Origin: Ruminococcaceae bacterium UBA2854
Lineage (GTDB): Bacteria; Bacillota; Clostridia; Oscillospirales; Acutalibacteraceae
Assembly: GCA_002350765.1 (NCBI GenBank)
Contig: DEFK01000017.1
Location: forward strand, 86,686 to 150,685
Length of the DNA: 64,000 bases
Reading direction: 5' to 3'
Every line of letters begins with the position of its first letter. Within the stretch, counting starts at the first letter, position 1. The notes under the pieces were generated by a model. The model was given only the letters and a program-made list of their open reading frames with translations. It was not told where the DNA came from and searched no databases. Positions 18,005-26,276 of this stretch are shown here, piece after piece. The position numbers were made by a program, and so were the translations under genes.

Positions 18005-18186
18005 ATAAGAGAACCTTTGTTACAGTTTTAATTCTGCTTTTTCTTTTCTCTCTGACGACCTGCTTAAAAAACACCGATATAGGAGTAAAAACAGTGTGTT
18101 GAGTGTAATATAAGGCCGTGACGGCATCCGCCGAGTCTTTCGATAACCGCCAACCCTCGTCAACCAAATTGGTCCAGGCGCTAATA
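18005..18186 (-). ncRNA. glmS-class self-cleaving ribozyme/riboswitch upstream of nagB
   Basis: Read on the minus strand, the core matches the glmS ribozyme: AGCGCC at the cleavage site (cut expected between 18182 and 18181), GGACC/GGTT closing the first stem, GACGAGG (18161-18155), TTATCGA (18146-18140), TCGGCGGATGCC and then ACGGCC. TGGCGG pairs with CCGTCA as P2.1. ACGGCC (18119-18114) pairs with GGTCGT (18060-18055) as P3 around an inserted loop. P4 is suggested by AGAGA pairing with TCTCT and by the conserved AACAAAG (18021-18015). Such ribozymes cleave their own mRNA on binding glucosamine-6-phosphate. The nagB start codon lies about 50 bases downstream. Confidence 0.9.
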
Positions 18187-18261
18187 GTCTCCGTATCTCC
18201 TTTCGAGGAGGCTATTTTATGTATATAGGACAGTACAAAATATATACATACTATCTAGAAA

Positions 18262-18290
18262 ATTTTACCATATATAGTGGGAAAAGTCAA
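18262..18290 (-). promoter_or_regulatory. SigA promoter of the ribozyme-nagB operon
   Basis: Minus strand TTGACT (18290-18285), 17 bases, TAAAAT (18267-18262). It gives a 5' leader of about 300 bases, with roughly 70 bases before the ribozyme cleavage site. Confidence 0.8.
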
Positions 18291-18350
18291 GATAATCTTA
18301 CCCGCGGAAAGCGGATTAAAAACGCCTTTATAAAGGCGTAAAAAATACAG

Positions 18351-18379
18351 TAGACAAGAGCTTATAATTTTGGTATTAT
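18351..18379 (+). promoter_or_regulatory. SigA promoter of the NAD salvage operon
   Basis: TAGACA (18351-18356), 17 bases, TATTAT (18374-18379). An ACGCCTTTATAAAGGCGT hairpin (18322-18339) separates it from the divergent nagB promoter. Confidence 0.75.
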
Positions 18380-18417
18380 TTATATGGATATTAATTATAT
18401 TATAAGGAGACATATTT

Positions 18418-18810
18418 ATGAGCAAAATAAATGATTTCTTAACCGAAACAGGGATTTTCTTTTTAGCTACAGTAGACGGCGACCGTCCTAAGCTACGTCC
18501 CTTAGGCGCGCATTTCGAGGAGGACGGTAAGGTTATCTTCGGCGTGGGCGATTTTAAGGACGTGTATAAGCAGATGGTAAAAAATCCTTTCGTTGAGATT
18601 GCCGCTTGCAAGCCGAACGGCCACTGGCTTCGCTATTCGGGAAAGGCTGTTTTCGAGACCGACGGAAAATACGCCGAGAAGATGATAAAGGAGTCGGGGC
18701 TTGAGCAGATTTATAACGAGGAAACGGGCAATAAGCTAATGGCGTTCCATTTAGAGGACGCCGCTGCCGTGGATATAAATGTTATGGGCGAGGGAGAAAA
18801 CCTTTTATGA
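18418..18810 (+). CDS. Pyridoxamine 5'-phosphate oxidase-fold flavoprotein
   Basis: 130 aa, the size of single-domain FMN-binding split-barrel proteins. FFLATVDGDRPKLRPLGAHF and VIFGVGDFKDVYKQMVKNPF are typical for this group, and GHWLRYSGKAVFETD follows. Such proteins bind FMN or related flavins; the substrate is unknown. First gene of a plus-strand operon with pncA-like, nadE and pncB genes, and its stop overlaps the next start (ATGA at 18807-18810). The context hints at NAD or flavin redox work, but this is inference. Confidence 0.85.
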   Translation: MSKINDFLTETGIFFLATVDGDRPKLRPLGAHFEEDGKVIFGVGDFKDVYKQMVKNPFVEIAACKPNGHWLRYSGKAVFETDGKYAEKMIKESGLEQIYNEETGNKLMAFHLEDAAAVDINVMGEGENLL

Positions 18811-19331
18811 AAAAGTTTATGATTGTTGTTGATATGCAGAAGGACTTTGTTGACGGCGTTCTCGGTACAAAGGAAGCCGTCGCGATAGTTCCGAATGTTG
18901 TGAAAAAAATAGAGGATTTCGACGGTGAAATTTTCGCTACGCTCGATACTCATTTTTACAATTATATGGAAACCTCGGAGGGTAAAAACCTGCCCGTGCC
19001 GCATTGTATAAAGAATACCGACGGCTGGTTGCTCGATAAAGAGGTTAAGGCGGCTCTCGATAAAAAGGGCTTTACCGCTGTTGAAAAGAATACCTTCGGC
19101 TCGACCGACCTTCCCGCCCTTATAAAAGACAGAGCGGGAGAGGAGGAGCTTTCGATAGAACTAATCGGGCTCTGTACCGATATCTGTGTAGTCAGCAACG
19201 CGCTGATATTAAAGGCTAATTTCCCCGAGGCGGTTATTAAAATAGACCCTGAATGTTGCGCGGGAGTAACTCCCGAAGCTCACACCGCTGCTATAAAAAC
19301 AATGGCGTCCTGCCAGATTTTCGCAAAGTGA
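18807..19331 (+). CDS. pncA: Isochorismatase-family hydrolase, probable nicotinamidase
   Basis: 174 aa cytoplasmic cysteine hydrolase. D9 (IVVDMQKDF) and the nucleophile C127 in GLCTDICVVSNAL form the family's catalytic set together with a lysine in the central part. DTHFYNY probably holds metal ligands. Nicotinamidase (nicotinamide to nicotinate plus ammonia) is favoured because nadE and pncB follow directly, together giving nicotinamide to NAD except the NadD step. A general isochorismatase-like amidase is the alternative. Coupled by ATGA overlap to the upstream flavoprotein gene. Confidence 0.85.
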   Translation: MKKFMIVVDMQKDFVDGVLGTKEAVAIVPNVVKKIEDFDGEIFATLDTHFYNYMETSEGKNLPVPHCIKNTDGWLLDKEVKAALDKKGFTAVEKNTFGSTDLPALIKDRAGEEELSIELIGLCTDICVVSNALILKANFPEAVIKIDPECCAGVTPEAHTAAIKTMASCQIFAK

Positions 19332-19340
19332 GGTTATATT

Positions 19341-20078
19341 ATGTTTAACGCGGAAAAAGTAAAAAACGAGTGCGTACAATGGATACGTGATTTCTTCGAG
19401 AAAAACGGAAAAGACTGTAACGCCGTTGTAGGTATCTCGGGAGGAAAAGACAGCTCTATCGTTGCGGCGCTGTGTGTAGAAGCGCTCGGCAGAGAAAGAG
19501 TTATCGGCGTATTAATGCCGAACGGCGAGCAGGCGGATATTGATAAAGCGCTTATGCTCGTAGATTTTCTGAAAATAAAGCATTATATTGTAAATATTAA
19601 GGACGCGGTAGACGGACTTATAAAAAGTATTCCGTTCGAGCTTAGCGAACAGAGCCTTACTAATCTACCGCCGCGTATACGTATGTCTACGCTTTACGCC
19701 GTTTCCCAGAGCAACAACGGACGTGTTGCCAATACCTGCAACTTATCCGAGGACTGGGTAGGCTATTCAACCCGCTACGGCGACAGCGTCGGCGATTTCA
19801 GCCCGTGCTCCAATATTACGGTTGACGAAATGAAGCAGATAGGAAGGCTTATAGGGCTTCCCGCCGAGCTCGTGGATAAGGTTCCGACCGACGGACTTTG
19901 CGGAAAAACCGACGAGGAAAAGCTCGGCTTTACCTACGCGGAACTCGACCACTATATCCGCACAGGCGAGATAGATAACCCCGTAAGCAAAGAGAGAATA
20001 GACAGGCTCCATAAGCTCAACCTATTTAAGCTCGAGCTTATGCCGATATTCGACCCGAAAATAGAAAAGAAAATATAA
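19341..20078 (+). CDS. nadE: Ammonia-dependent NAD synthetase
   Basis: 245 aa, a single-domain NadE without a glutaminase domain. It converts nicotinate adenine dinucleotide, ATP and ammonia to NAD. The PP-loop GISGGKDSS is near residue 30; NTCNLSEDWVGYSTRYGDSVGDFSP and KVPTDGLCGKTDEEKLGFTY (split in text only by the loop) mark the NaAD-binding and P2 regions. Nine bases separate it from pncA and ten from pncB, so it is co-translated in the NAD salvage operon. Ammonia released by the nicotinamidase could feed this step. Confidence 0.93.
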   Translation: MFNAEKVKNECVQWIRDFFEKNGKDCNAVVGISGGKDSSIVAALCVEALGRERVIGVLMPNGEQADIDKALMLVDFLKIKHYIVNIKDAVDGLIKSIPFELSEQSLTNLPPRIRMSTLYAVSQSNNGRVANTCNLSEDWVGYSTRYGDSVGDFSPCSNITVDEMKQIGRLIGLPAELVDKVPTDGLCGKTDEEKLGFTYAELDHYIRTGEIDNPVSKERIDRLHKLNLFKLELMPIFDPKIEKKI

Positions 20079-20088
20079 GAGGACGAAA

Positions 20089-21282
20089 ATGAAACTTAAA
20101 CCAATTGTACTGTCGCTTCTCGATACCGACCTTTACAAATTCAATATGAACCAGGTTATTTTCCACAAGCACACCGATTTAAGCGGACAATACTATTTTA
20201 AATGCCGCAATAAAGACGTGGTGTTCACCGAGGAAATGACTAATGAAATCAGCGAACAGGTTGACCATCTCTGTACCCTCAGCTTTAAAAAAGAGGAGCT
20301 CGATTATCTTCGTTCTATACGTTTTATTAAGGATGACTACGTAGAATTTCTGCGGTTGTGGAAGCCTATTCGGGATTACGTTTCCGTAAGCCGAAGCGAC
20401 AGCGGAGAGTTGAGCGTTGTAGTTGACGGGCCGTTGTTTTCGGCTATGCAGTTCGAGATATACCTGCTCGAAATTATAAACGAAGTGTATTTTAGAATGA
20501 GCTTTGACTACGAGGCTCTGCGTAAGTCCGCCGAGGATAAGCTCGACGCCAAGATAAAAGCGCTTAACGACGGCACATATACCTTTAAATTCGCCGAGTT
20601 CGGATGCCGCCGCAGACTATCCCGCGAATGGGAGGATGTTGTGGTAAAACGTCTTTCGGAAGAAACCGATAAATGCGTCGGAACGTCTAACGTGTATCTC
20701 GCTATGAAGTACAACCTTACGCCAATCGGAACCTACGCCCACGAGTACGTGCAGATGTACCAGGGTATAGACAAAATTCCGCTTGCGTTTACCAACTACT
20801 ACGCGATGAAGGATTGGTACGCGGAGTACGACGGCGACAACGGTACCGCGCTGACCGATACGATTACAACCGACCTTTTCCTGCTCGACTTCGGACGCTC
20901 GATGGTTAATAACTATACGGGCGTACGCCACGACAGCGGCGATCCCTACGAGTGGGGAGAGAAGATGATTAAGCATTACGAAAGCTACGGCGTAGATCCG
21001 AAAACAAAAATGCTCCTGTTCAGCGACAGCCTTGACTTCGACCGCGCCCAGAAGCTTTTCGATTATTTTAAAGACAGAGCGAAAGTGAGCTTCGGAATCG
21101 GTACTTTCTGTACCAACGATACCAGCGAATCCGCACTGAATATTGTAATCAAGCTCCAGTACGTAAACGGCAGACCTGTGGCGAAGCTGTCCGATACCCC
21201 GAGTAAGGCTATGTGTCGTGATGAACAATATCTTGATTACCTTAAACGCTCGGTCGATTTCAGAATAAACAGGGAAAAATAG
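20089..21282 (+). CDS. pncB: Nicotinate phosphoribosyltransferase
   Basis: 397 aa. It makes nicotinate mononucleotide from nicotinate and PRPP, with ATP. The opening LLDTDLYKFNMNQVIFHKH, the central EFGCRRRLSREW and the GVRHDSGDPYEWGEKM segment are family signatures (sugar-phosphate and active-site His regions), and LFSDSLDFDRA follows. Length agrees with the roughly 400-residue bacterial PncB group. Last gene of the NAD salvage operon, ending at a strong terminator shared with the converging hydrolase gene. Confidence 0.93.
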   Translation: MKLKPIVLSLLDTDLYKFNMNQVIFHKHTDLSGQYYFKCRNKDVVFTEEMTNEISEQVDHLCTLSFKKEELDYLRSIRFIKDDYVEFLRLWKPIRDYVSVSRSDSGELSVVVDGPLFSAMQFEIYLLEIINEVYFRMSFDYEALRKSAEDKLDAKIKALNDGTYTFKFAEFGCRRRLSREWEDVVVKRLSEETDKCVGTSNVYLAMKYNLTPIGTYAHEYVQMYQGIDKIPLAFTNYYAMKDWYAEYDGDNGTALTDTITTDLFLLDFGRSMVNNYTGVRHDSGDPYEWGEKMIKHYESYGVDPKTKMLLFSDSLDFDRAQKLFDYFKDRAKVSFGIGTFCTNDTSESALNIVIKLQYVNGRPVAKLSDTPSKAMCRDEQYLDYLKRSVDFRINREK

Positions 21283-21288
21283 TATAGT

Positions 21289-21318
21289 AAAACGGCTTAG
21301 AAAAGACTAAGCCGTTTT
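21289..21318. terminator. Bidirectional terminator
   Basis: AAAACGGCTTAG (21289-21300), loop AAAAGA, CTAAGCCGTTTT (21307-21318), with A and T tracts on both sides, serving pncB and the hydrolase gene. Confidence 0.85.
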
Positions 21319-21319
21319 C

Positions 21320-22075
21320 TTATAGCTGTAAAAATCCGAAGATTATTTTTATCGCCTCGTTCATTAAATTGGGATCCTTAAATCTATGGTCTGCGTTTTC
21401 TATCGGAATAAACTCTATGTTGTTTTTCTTCGCGAATTCTTCGGAAGCGTCGAAGCTTACGACCTCGTCCTTTGTACCGTGGAGAATAAGGAGCTTTTCG
21501 CTGTAGGGAGTATAGTCGTACCCCGTTATATCGTTAGCCTTTAAATCGTCGAGAAAATCCCCGTATATTTTTATCTTCCTGTCGAAGCCTACGAGCACGG
21601 GCTTTCCGTTAGATAAGGCTTTCTGCTCGGCGGGAGACATTATACAGCCCGAAAGTACCTCGTACATATTTACCGCGGGACACCGCATAGCGATTTTTTT
21701 AAACGGGTTGCCGTGTTCCGCTATGTATTTTAAAGTCAGATATCCGCCGAAGCTCGTTGTATATACATAAATATCCTCGGTCGAAAAGCGTGATTTTATA
21801 TAGTCGATTACGGCTTTTATATATAGATCGCAGTCGGATAATAAAATCGTTTTTCTAACGTCGTCGCCGTGACAGGGTAGGTTAAAGGCTATAATCGCCG
21901 TGTCGTGTCGTTTTTTAAGAACATATTCTGCGAACCTTTGCGCCGCTTTATTATCCTTGTGGCCGCTGAAGCCGTGGATATTGATTACCGCCTTTTTGAC
22001 GGATTTAAGGTCTTTGCAGTAAATCTTACATCGGATACTTCGACCTGATGTATTTATATTAAAGTATTTTTCCAT
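21320..22075 (-). CDS. Alpha/beta hydrolase (serine peptidase/esterase type)
   Basis: 251 aa cytoplasmic hydrolase. The ATG at 22075 has AAAGGA 9 bases upstream; a further in-frame start 45 bases up has no ribosome site. NIHGFSGHKDN is the oxyanion-hole HG segment, TTSFGGY the nucleophile elbow (a variant of GxSxG), HGTKDEVV carries the acid and NADHRF the histidine. The layout is that of small lipases/acyl-peptide esterases. Monocistronic, converging with pncB. Confidence 0.85.
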   Translation of the reverse strand: MEKYFNINTSGRSIRCKIYCKDLKSVKKAVINIHGFSGHKDNKAAQRFAEYVLKKRHDTAIIAFNLPCHGDDVRKTILLSDCDLYIKAVIDYIKSRFSTEDIYVYTTSFGGYLTLKYIAEHGNPFKKIAMRCPAVNMYEVLSGCIMSPAEQKALSNGKPVLVGFDRKIKIYGDFLDDLKANDITGYDYTPYSEKLLILHGTKDEVVSFDASEEFAKKNNIEFIPIENADHRFKDPNLMNEAIKIIFGFLQL

Positions 22076-22226
22076 AACTAATCCTTTCGATACTGTTAAT
22101 GTAATTAATATACCATACATAAATGTATTTTTGATATTTATAAATGAATTACTGATAAATTGTATGTTGAAAATATTACTCCGTAGTGTTAGTATTAATA
22201 TACTAAAAAGTAAAGAAGGGCTGATT

Positions 22227-22864
22227 TTGAATAAAAAATACTTGCCGCGCTGATAATGAATATTTTAATAGCGGTTTCTACCGCGGCGATTGCGATTTCC
22301 TATTATTTTTACAGCGAAAACCCGCTCGTCCAATCGGGATTTGATTCCTATAAGTTTTTTACAACCGATTCAAACATCCTCGCGGGATTAGCTTCGCTTA
22401 TCCTTATTCCGTTCGAGATACAGATTTTACGCGGAAAACGTAAAAAATTACCGCGCGCGGCGGTTTTGTTTAAGTACGCGGCGGCGGTCTCGCTTACGCT
22501 GACGTTTACGACGGTTATGGTATTGCTCCTGCCGATTTATGATATTAAATTCCTTTTACTCGGAACGGCGTTTTATATGCATATCGCGGGACCTGTTATG
22601 ACGTTTATATCGTTTGTCTTTCTCGAAACCGATACCAAGATTAAACTGCCCGAAAGCCTGATCCCGCTTATACCCGTTATTCTGTACGGAGCGGTTTATT
22701 TAACCGAGGTTGTGATTATCGGCGAGAAAAACGGCGGCTGGATGGATTTCTATACCTTTAATAAGGGCGGTAACTGGATGATTTCTATGCCGATAATGCT
22801 CGGCGCTACATATCTTATTTCCTTTTTAATACGGTTTTTACATAATAGGTTTTCGAAGGACTAA
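22227..22864 (+). CDS. Pr6Pr-like membrane protein, start disrupted at an A tract
   Basis: About 202-212 aa with six hydrophobic segments, resembling the Pr6Pr/FAR-17a-like family of unknown role (FDSYKFFTTDSNIL, HIAGPVMTFISFVF, GGNWMISMPIML). The uninterrupted frame begins at ATG 22256, which lacks a good ribosome site. A TTG at 22227 preceded by GAAGGG would give MNKK and then stop. If the run of six A (22232-22237) had one more A, translation would continue as KILAALIMNIL straight into the protein. So either the first codons are shifted by a one-base loss in the A tract, or slippage restores them, or translation begins at 22256. Confidence 0.65.
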
Positions 22865-22875
22865 AATTATAAAGC

Positions 22876-22908
22876 AACGGCTCAATCCTTAAACGGGATT
22901 GAGCCGTT
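22876..22908. terminator. Bidirectional terminator
   Basis: AACGGCTCAATCC (22876-22888) pairs with GGATTGAGCCGTT (22896-22908), placed between converging genes. Confidence 0.75.
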
Positions 22909-22915
22909 ATTAATA

Positions 22916-25039
22916 CTACTTTACTTTAATTTTAAGCGTTACCGTCTTTGATTTCGCGTAATAATTCGTGTTGCCCGAGGCGGTGATTCTTATTTTAAGT
23001 TTATATGTCTTACCCTTTTTAAGACCTTTCTTAACGGTGATTTTCCCCGCCTTGGAAATTGCGGTTTTCTTATTACCGCTGAGCTTTTTAAAGCTGAGCT
23101 TGCCGACAGCGTTCTTAATCGTAAACGCCTTGGATTTTTTAATAACGGTTTTTTTCTTAGCCATAGCTTTAACGGTCTTAGCCTTTACGGTCATCGTATT
23201 GGCTTTTTTAGCGGCGGCTTTATTAGTATCGTCCGAAGGCTTAGTCGGCTCGACTGTCTTGTCGTCGTTTTCAGGCTCCGTCGGGATAATGTTGTCAACC
23301 TCCTCGGTAATAACGTCATCGCCCGAGAGCTCCTTTGAAATCCACGCCGCGCGGCTTACCATCCAGTCACGGCAGTAGTTGTACATTCCCTTAAAGGTTT
23401 GCGGATAAGTTGTCGGATTTTTGTCGAGATAATAGGTGTTCTTGTCTTTATCGAATGTTGCGTTTGTGAGGATTGAGTGGTCGGCAATCCAGTCGCTTGT
23501 TTTAAGCAGCCAGCCGCTTTTGTAGTTCATCTCGGCGCTCTTTTCAATGAGGTTGAAGTATTTTTCCGCGGTGTAGAAATCCTTGCCGATTTCTTCATTT
23601 ACGCTTTTGCCTGTAAAATGGTCGATAGCGGGTACGAATTTCTCGAACCATATTTCGCTAGACCTTTCCATAACAGTTTTGTTAAAGGGTATTCCGAAAG
23701 CTCTTTCGTTCCACCAGCCTGTGGGGAGCTCGTAGTCATCAATTTCTAAGAACTCCAGGGAGGATTTCATACCCTTCGCGTTTCCGAGCGAGTTATCGTA
23801 ATCCCATACGGGAGAGCCGAAGAACTTGAATTTACCGTCTTCATCCTGACGGTAGGTGAAGAAGAAGCTCGATACACCGAAATCCCAGTTCTTGCCGAGC
23901 TCGTTTATGATAAGGAGCTTAGCCACCGAGTCGATATCCGCGTAAGGCTCGATATCCGCTTCCTCATCGAGCAGACGGCTCTCGAATTCTTCGTATTTAT
24001 TTTTTACTATTTCCTTAACCTCGTTGTAGCCCTTGTCCGTCTTATCGAGCTCGGGAGCTTTTATAGTGAGCTTCATTTTGTTGTCGAGAGTAACGAAGTA
24101 GTCCTCGTCGTCCGCGCTCGCGTCAATCTCGCATAAGAACGGGAAATCTTTCTTTACGTTTCCCTCGTCGTCAAGGTAGTCCTTGTCGCTGAAATCATTT
24201 ATCATTGAGTTTTTGCCTACGTCGATTTTTTCCGCCATCTGGAAAGAACCCCAGTAATATCCGTTCATATAGAAGTCAACGTAGCGTGAGTCGGATGCGT
24301 AAGGCATTCCTACCGCGTCCGAAAGGTCGTAGAGGAAACGGTTTCTCGACAGCGAATCGTCCTGGAAATTAGCGAGCAGAGAGAACTTTTTACCCTCATT
24401 CATACCCGCAATGCTTACGTTTTTATCGTATGTGATATTAAACGGCTTTTTAGGAGCCTGCCAGGTAGTATTGCCTCTGCCTTTGATCTTCTTTATCGGC
24501 GTGTTGTTAATCGCTCCGTCGGGAGTAACAATCGCTCCTGTCGCGGTTGAGGTAAGGCTTTTATCCTTAATAAGGTAATTGAAAAGGTCTGTGCCTTTGC
24601 CGTCAACATCCGAATTGTTAACGTAAATCGCCGCCTCGGCGCCCGACTTCATAAATCTGAGCGTGTAAACATTGTTTTCGGCTTTAACCTCGTACGCCTT
24701 ATTTTCCTCGTAGCTTACGGAAGCGGTTTGTCCCGCGGGTATATTTTTACCGTTAACGGTTACGCTTTCGGAATAAGCGTTGTAGATATCCGCCTTAGCG
24801 CTGTCGGCTGAGGAGGGGAGGAAAAAGTATTTTTCGTTTTCGTTAATTTTTGTGTTTTTCAGGTCGTGAACGCACTGCCAGGCGCTCCATGACTCTGTGT
24901 CGTCCGAGCCCGAAACCGCGTGAACGTAGAGAGCCTTTTCGGTTTTGAACGAAATCACGGGCTTATCCTCGGCGTTAACCGTAACCGCTAATGAAAGTAG
25001 CGTTAAAACGGTCAGTAAAATTGCTGTAATTCTTTTCAT
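22916..25039 (-). CDS. Secreted CotH-kinase family protein with Lys-rich C-terminal module
   Basis: 707 aa exported protein: signal peptide (TAILLTVLTLLSLAVTVNAE), an N-terminal beta domain, and a CotH-like atypical kinase domain (about residues 150-510) with IKGRGNTTWQAPKKPF, NFQDDSLSRNRFLYDLSDAVG, YWGSFQMAEKIDVGKN and the metal-binding VWDYDNSLGNAKG. CotH domains phosphorylate proteins in spore coats and secretomes. A Thr/Pro/Glu linker leads to a lysine-rich module (last 105 residues) that recurs on the proteins at 36801, 41919 and 51214. The start codon is ATG 25039 with GAAAGGAAA before it. Monocistronic. A second CotH-family gene lies at 41919. Confidence 0.88.
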   Translation of the reverse strand: MKRITAILLTVLTLLSLAVTVNAEDKPVISFKTEKALYVHAVSGSDDTESWSAWQCVHDLKNTKINENEKYFFLPSSADSAKADIYNAYSESVTVNGKNIPAGQTASVSYEENKAYEVKAENNVYTLRFMKSGAEAAIYVNNSDVDGKGTDLFNYLIKDKSLTSTATGAIVTPDGAINNTPIKKIKGRGNTTWQAPKKPFNITYDKNVSIAGMNEGKKFSLLANFQDDSLSRNRFLYDLSDAVGMPYASDSRYVDFYMNGYYWGSFQMAEKIDVGKNSMINDFSDKDYLDDEGNVKKDFPFLCEIDASADDEDYFVTLDNKMKLTIKAPELDKTDKGYNEVKEIVKNKYEEFESRLLDEEADIEPYADIDSVAKLLIINELGKNWDFGVSSFFFTYRQDEDGKFKFFGSPVWDYDNSLGNAKGMKSSLEFLEIDDYELPTGWWNERAFGIPFNKTVMERSSEIWFEKFVPAIDHFTGKSVNEEIGKDFYTAEKYFNLIEKSAEMNYKSGWLLKTSDWIADHSILTNATFDKDKNTYYLDKNPTTYPQTFKGMYNYCRDWMVSRAAWISKELSGDDVITEEVDNIIPTEPENDDKTVEPTKPSDDTNKAAAKKANTMTVKAKTVKAMAKKKTVIKKSKAFTIKNAVGKLSFKKLSGNKKTAISKAGKITVKKGLKKGKTYKLKIRITASGNTNYYAKSKTVTLKIKVK

Positions 25040-25155
25040 AATTCTATTTCCTTTCTTTTTCGGGGGAGAAAACCTTCAACTCCCCCTTGCTCGATTATAA
25101 TTATAAAACGCTAATCTAAAGTTTAGCTGAAGAAATAGTTAAGAAAAATTATTTG

Positions 25156-25184
25156 TAGACTTTTTTTATTGTTTCTGATATTAT
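25156..25184 (+). promoter_or_regulatory. SigA promoter of the BASS transporter gene
   Basis: TAGACT (25156-25161), 17 bases, TATTAT (25179-25184). Confidence 0.7.
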
Positions 25185-25222
25185 TAATTGTATATTTATG
25201 GCTTAGGAAAGGTAATAATATA

Positions 25223-26176
25223 ATGAAAGCTATGGAAAAAATAGGCGAATATTTCGGGAGGTTTATGGCGTTAATCGTCCTCGCTGTAGCGGCGCTGGCG
25301 CTGTTCGTACCGCAATCGTCGCTGTGGATAGATACCTCGTGGGTAAATTACCTGCTTATGGTTATAATGTTCGGAATGGGGCTTACGATGAAGCCGAAGG
25401 ATTTCGCTCTCGTAATTACCCGCCCGAAGGAAATATTAATCGGATGCGCGGCTCAGTTTATATTTATGCCGTTAATCGCGTTCGGACTTTGTACCGTTTT
25501 TAATCTCGACCCCGCGCTTACGGCGGGAGTGGTGCTTGTCGGTACCTGCCCTGGAGGAACGTCAAGTAACGTAATTACATATTTCTCTAAGGGAGATGTA
25601 GCGCTTTCGGTCGGAATGACGAGCGTAAATACCTTGCTCGCGCCGTTTTTAACTCCCGCGATAACCTGGCTGCTTCTTCAAAAGACCGTCAAGGTCGATG
25701 TATGGAGTATGTTTTTGAGCATTGTTTCCGTTATTCTTATACCGATAGCTCTCGGCTTTTTGATAAACAAGCTGTTCTCAAAATTTACGGAGAAGATTGT
25801 AGCGTTGCTTCCCGTTGTTTCGACAATCGGTATTTGTATGATTGTCGCGACGGTTGTATCGCATAACGCCGAGAAGATTTATACCTGCGGAGCGCTTGTG
25901 CTTATCGTCGTAATTCTGCATAACCTGCTCGGTTACGGATGCGGTTTCGGAATAGGAAAGCTGTTCAGAATGACTCCCGAAAAGACTAAAGCGCTCTCAA
26001 TCGAAATCGGAATGCAAAATTCAGGACTGGCGACGAGCCTCGCGACTACCGCTTTCCCGAGTTTGGCTATGGCTACCGTACCAGGGGCGGTGTTCTCGGT
26101 ATGGCACAATATCTCAGGCGCGGTTTTAGCCGCGGTCTATCGCAGGTGGAAAAACAGTAATAAAACAGAACAATAA
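25223..26176 (+). CDS. Bile acid:sodium symporter (BASS) family transporter
   Basis: 317 aa polytopic membrane protein with about ten hydrophobic segments. ATG 25223 follows AGGAAAGG at 10 bases; longer in-frame versions overlap the promoter. GTCPGGTSSNVITYFSKGD is the conserved first crossover (sodium-binding) motif, and IGMQNSGLATSLATTAF the second. Bacterial BASS members move bile acids, pantoate, or other organic acids with sodium; the substrate cannot be predicted. Monocistronic with its own promoter and terminator. Confidence 0.9.
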   Translation: MKAMEKIGEYFGRFMALIVLAVAALALFVPQSSLWIDTSWVNYLLMVIMFGMGLTMKPKDFALVITRPKEILIGCAAQFIFMPLIAFGLCTVFNLDPALTAGVVLVGTCPGGTSSNVITYFSKGDVALSVGMTSVNTLLAPFLTPAITWLLLQKTVKVDVWSMFLSIVSVILIPIALGFLINKLFSKFTEKIVALLPVVSTIGICMIVATVVSHNAEKIYTCGALVLIVVILHNLLGYGCGFGIGKLFRMTPEKTKALSIEIGMQNSGLATSLATTAFPSLAMATVPGAVFSVWHNISGAVLAAVYRRWKNSNKTEQ

Positions 26177-26181
26177 AAATT

Positions 26182-26215
26182 GCCCGTACCGCTTAACCGC
26201 GGAACGGGCGTTTTT
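26182..26215 (+). terminator. Terminator of the BASS gene
   Basis: GCCCGT and ACGGGC with inner CCGC/GCGG pairing (26182-26209), then TTTTT. Confidence 0.8.
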
Positions 26216-26276
26216 ACTTTATTTGGGATTCGATTTCGGAAAACGAACGCTTCCGAAGTCGTGATCGGGATTGCCG

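Noticed and set aside
18040..18110. Intrinsic terminator inside the nagB leader
   Set aside because: ACACTG/CGGTGT followed by TTTTT exists on the minus strand but is short and lies within the inserted P3 loop of the ribozyme; too weak to claim.
17934..18167. 77-codon minus frame upstream of nagB
   Set aside because: It lies inside the ribozyme; the RNA signature explains the sequence conservation better than a protein.
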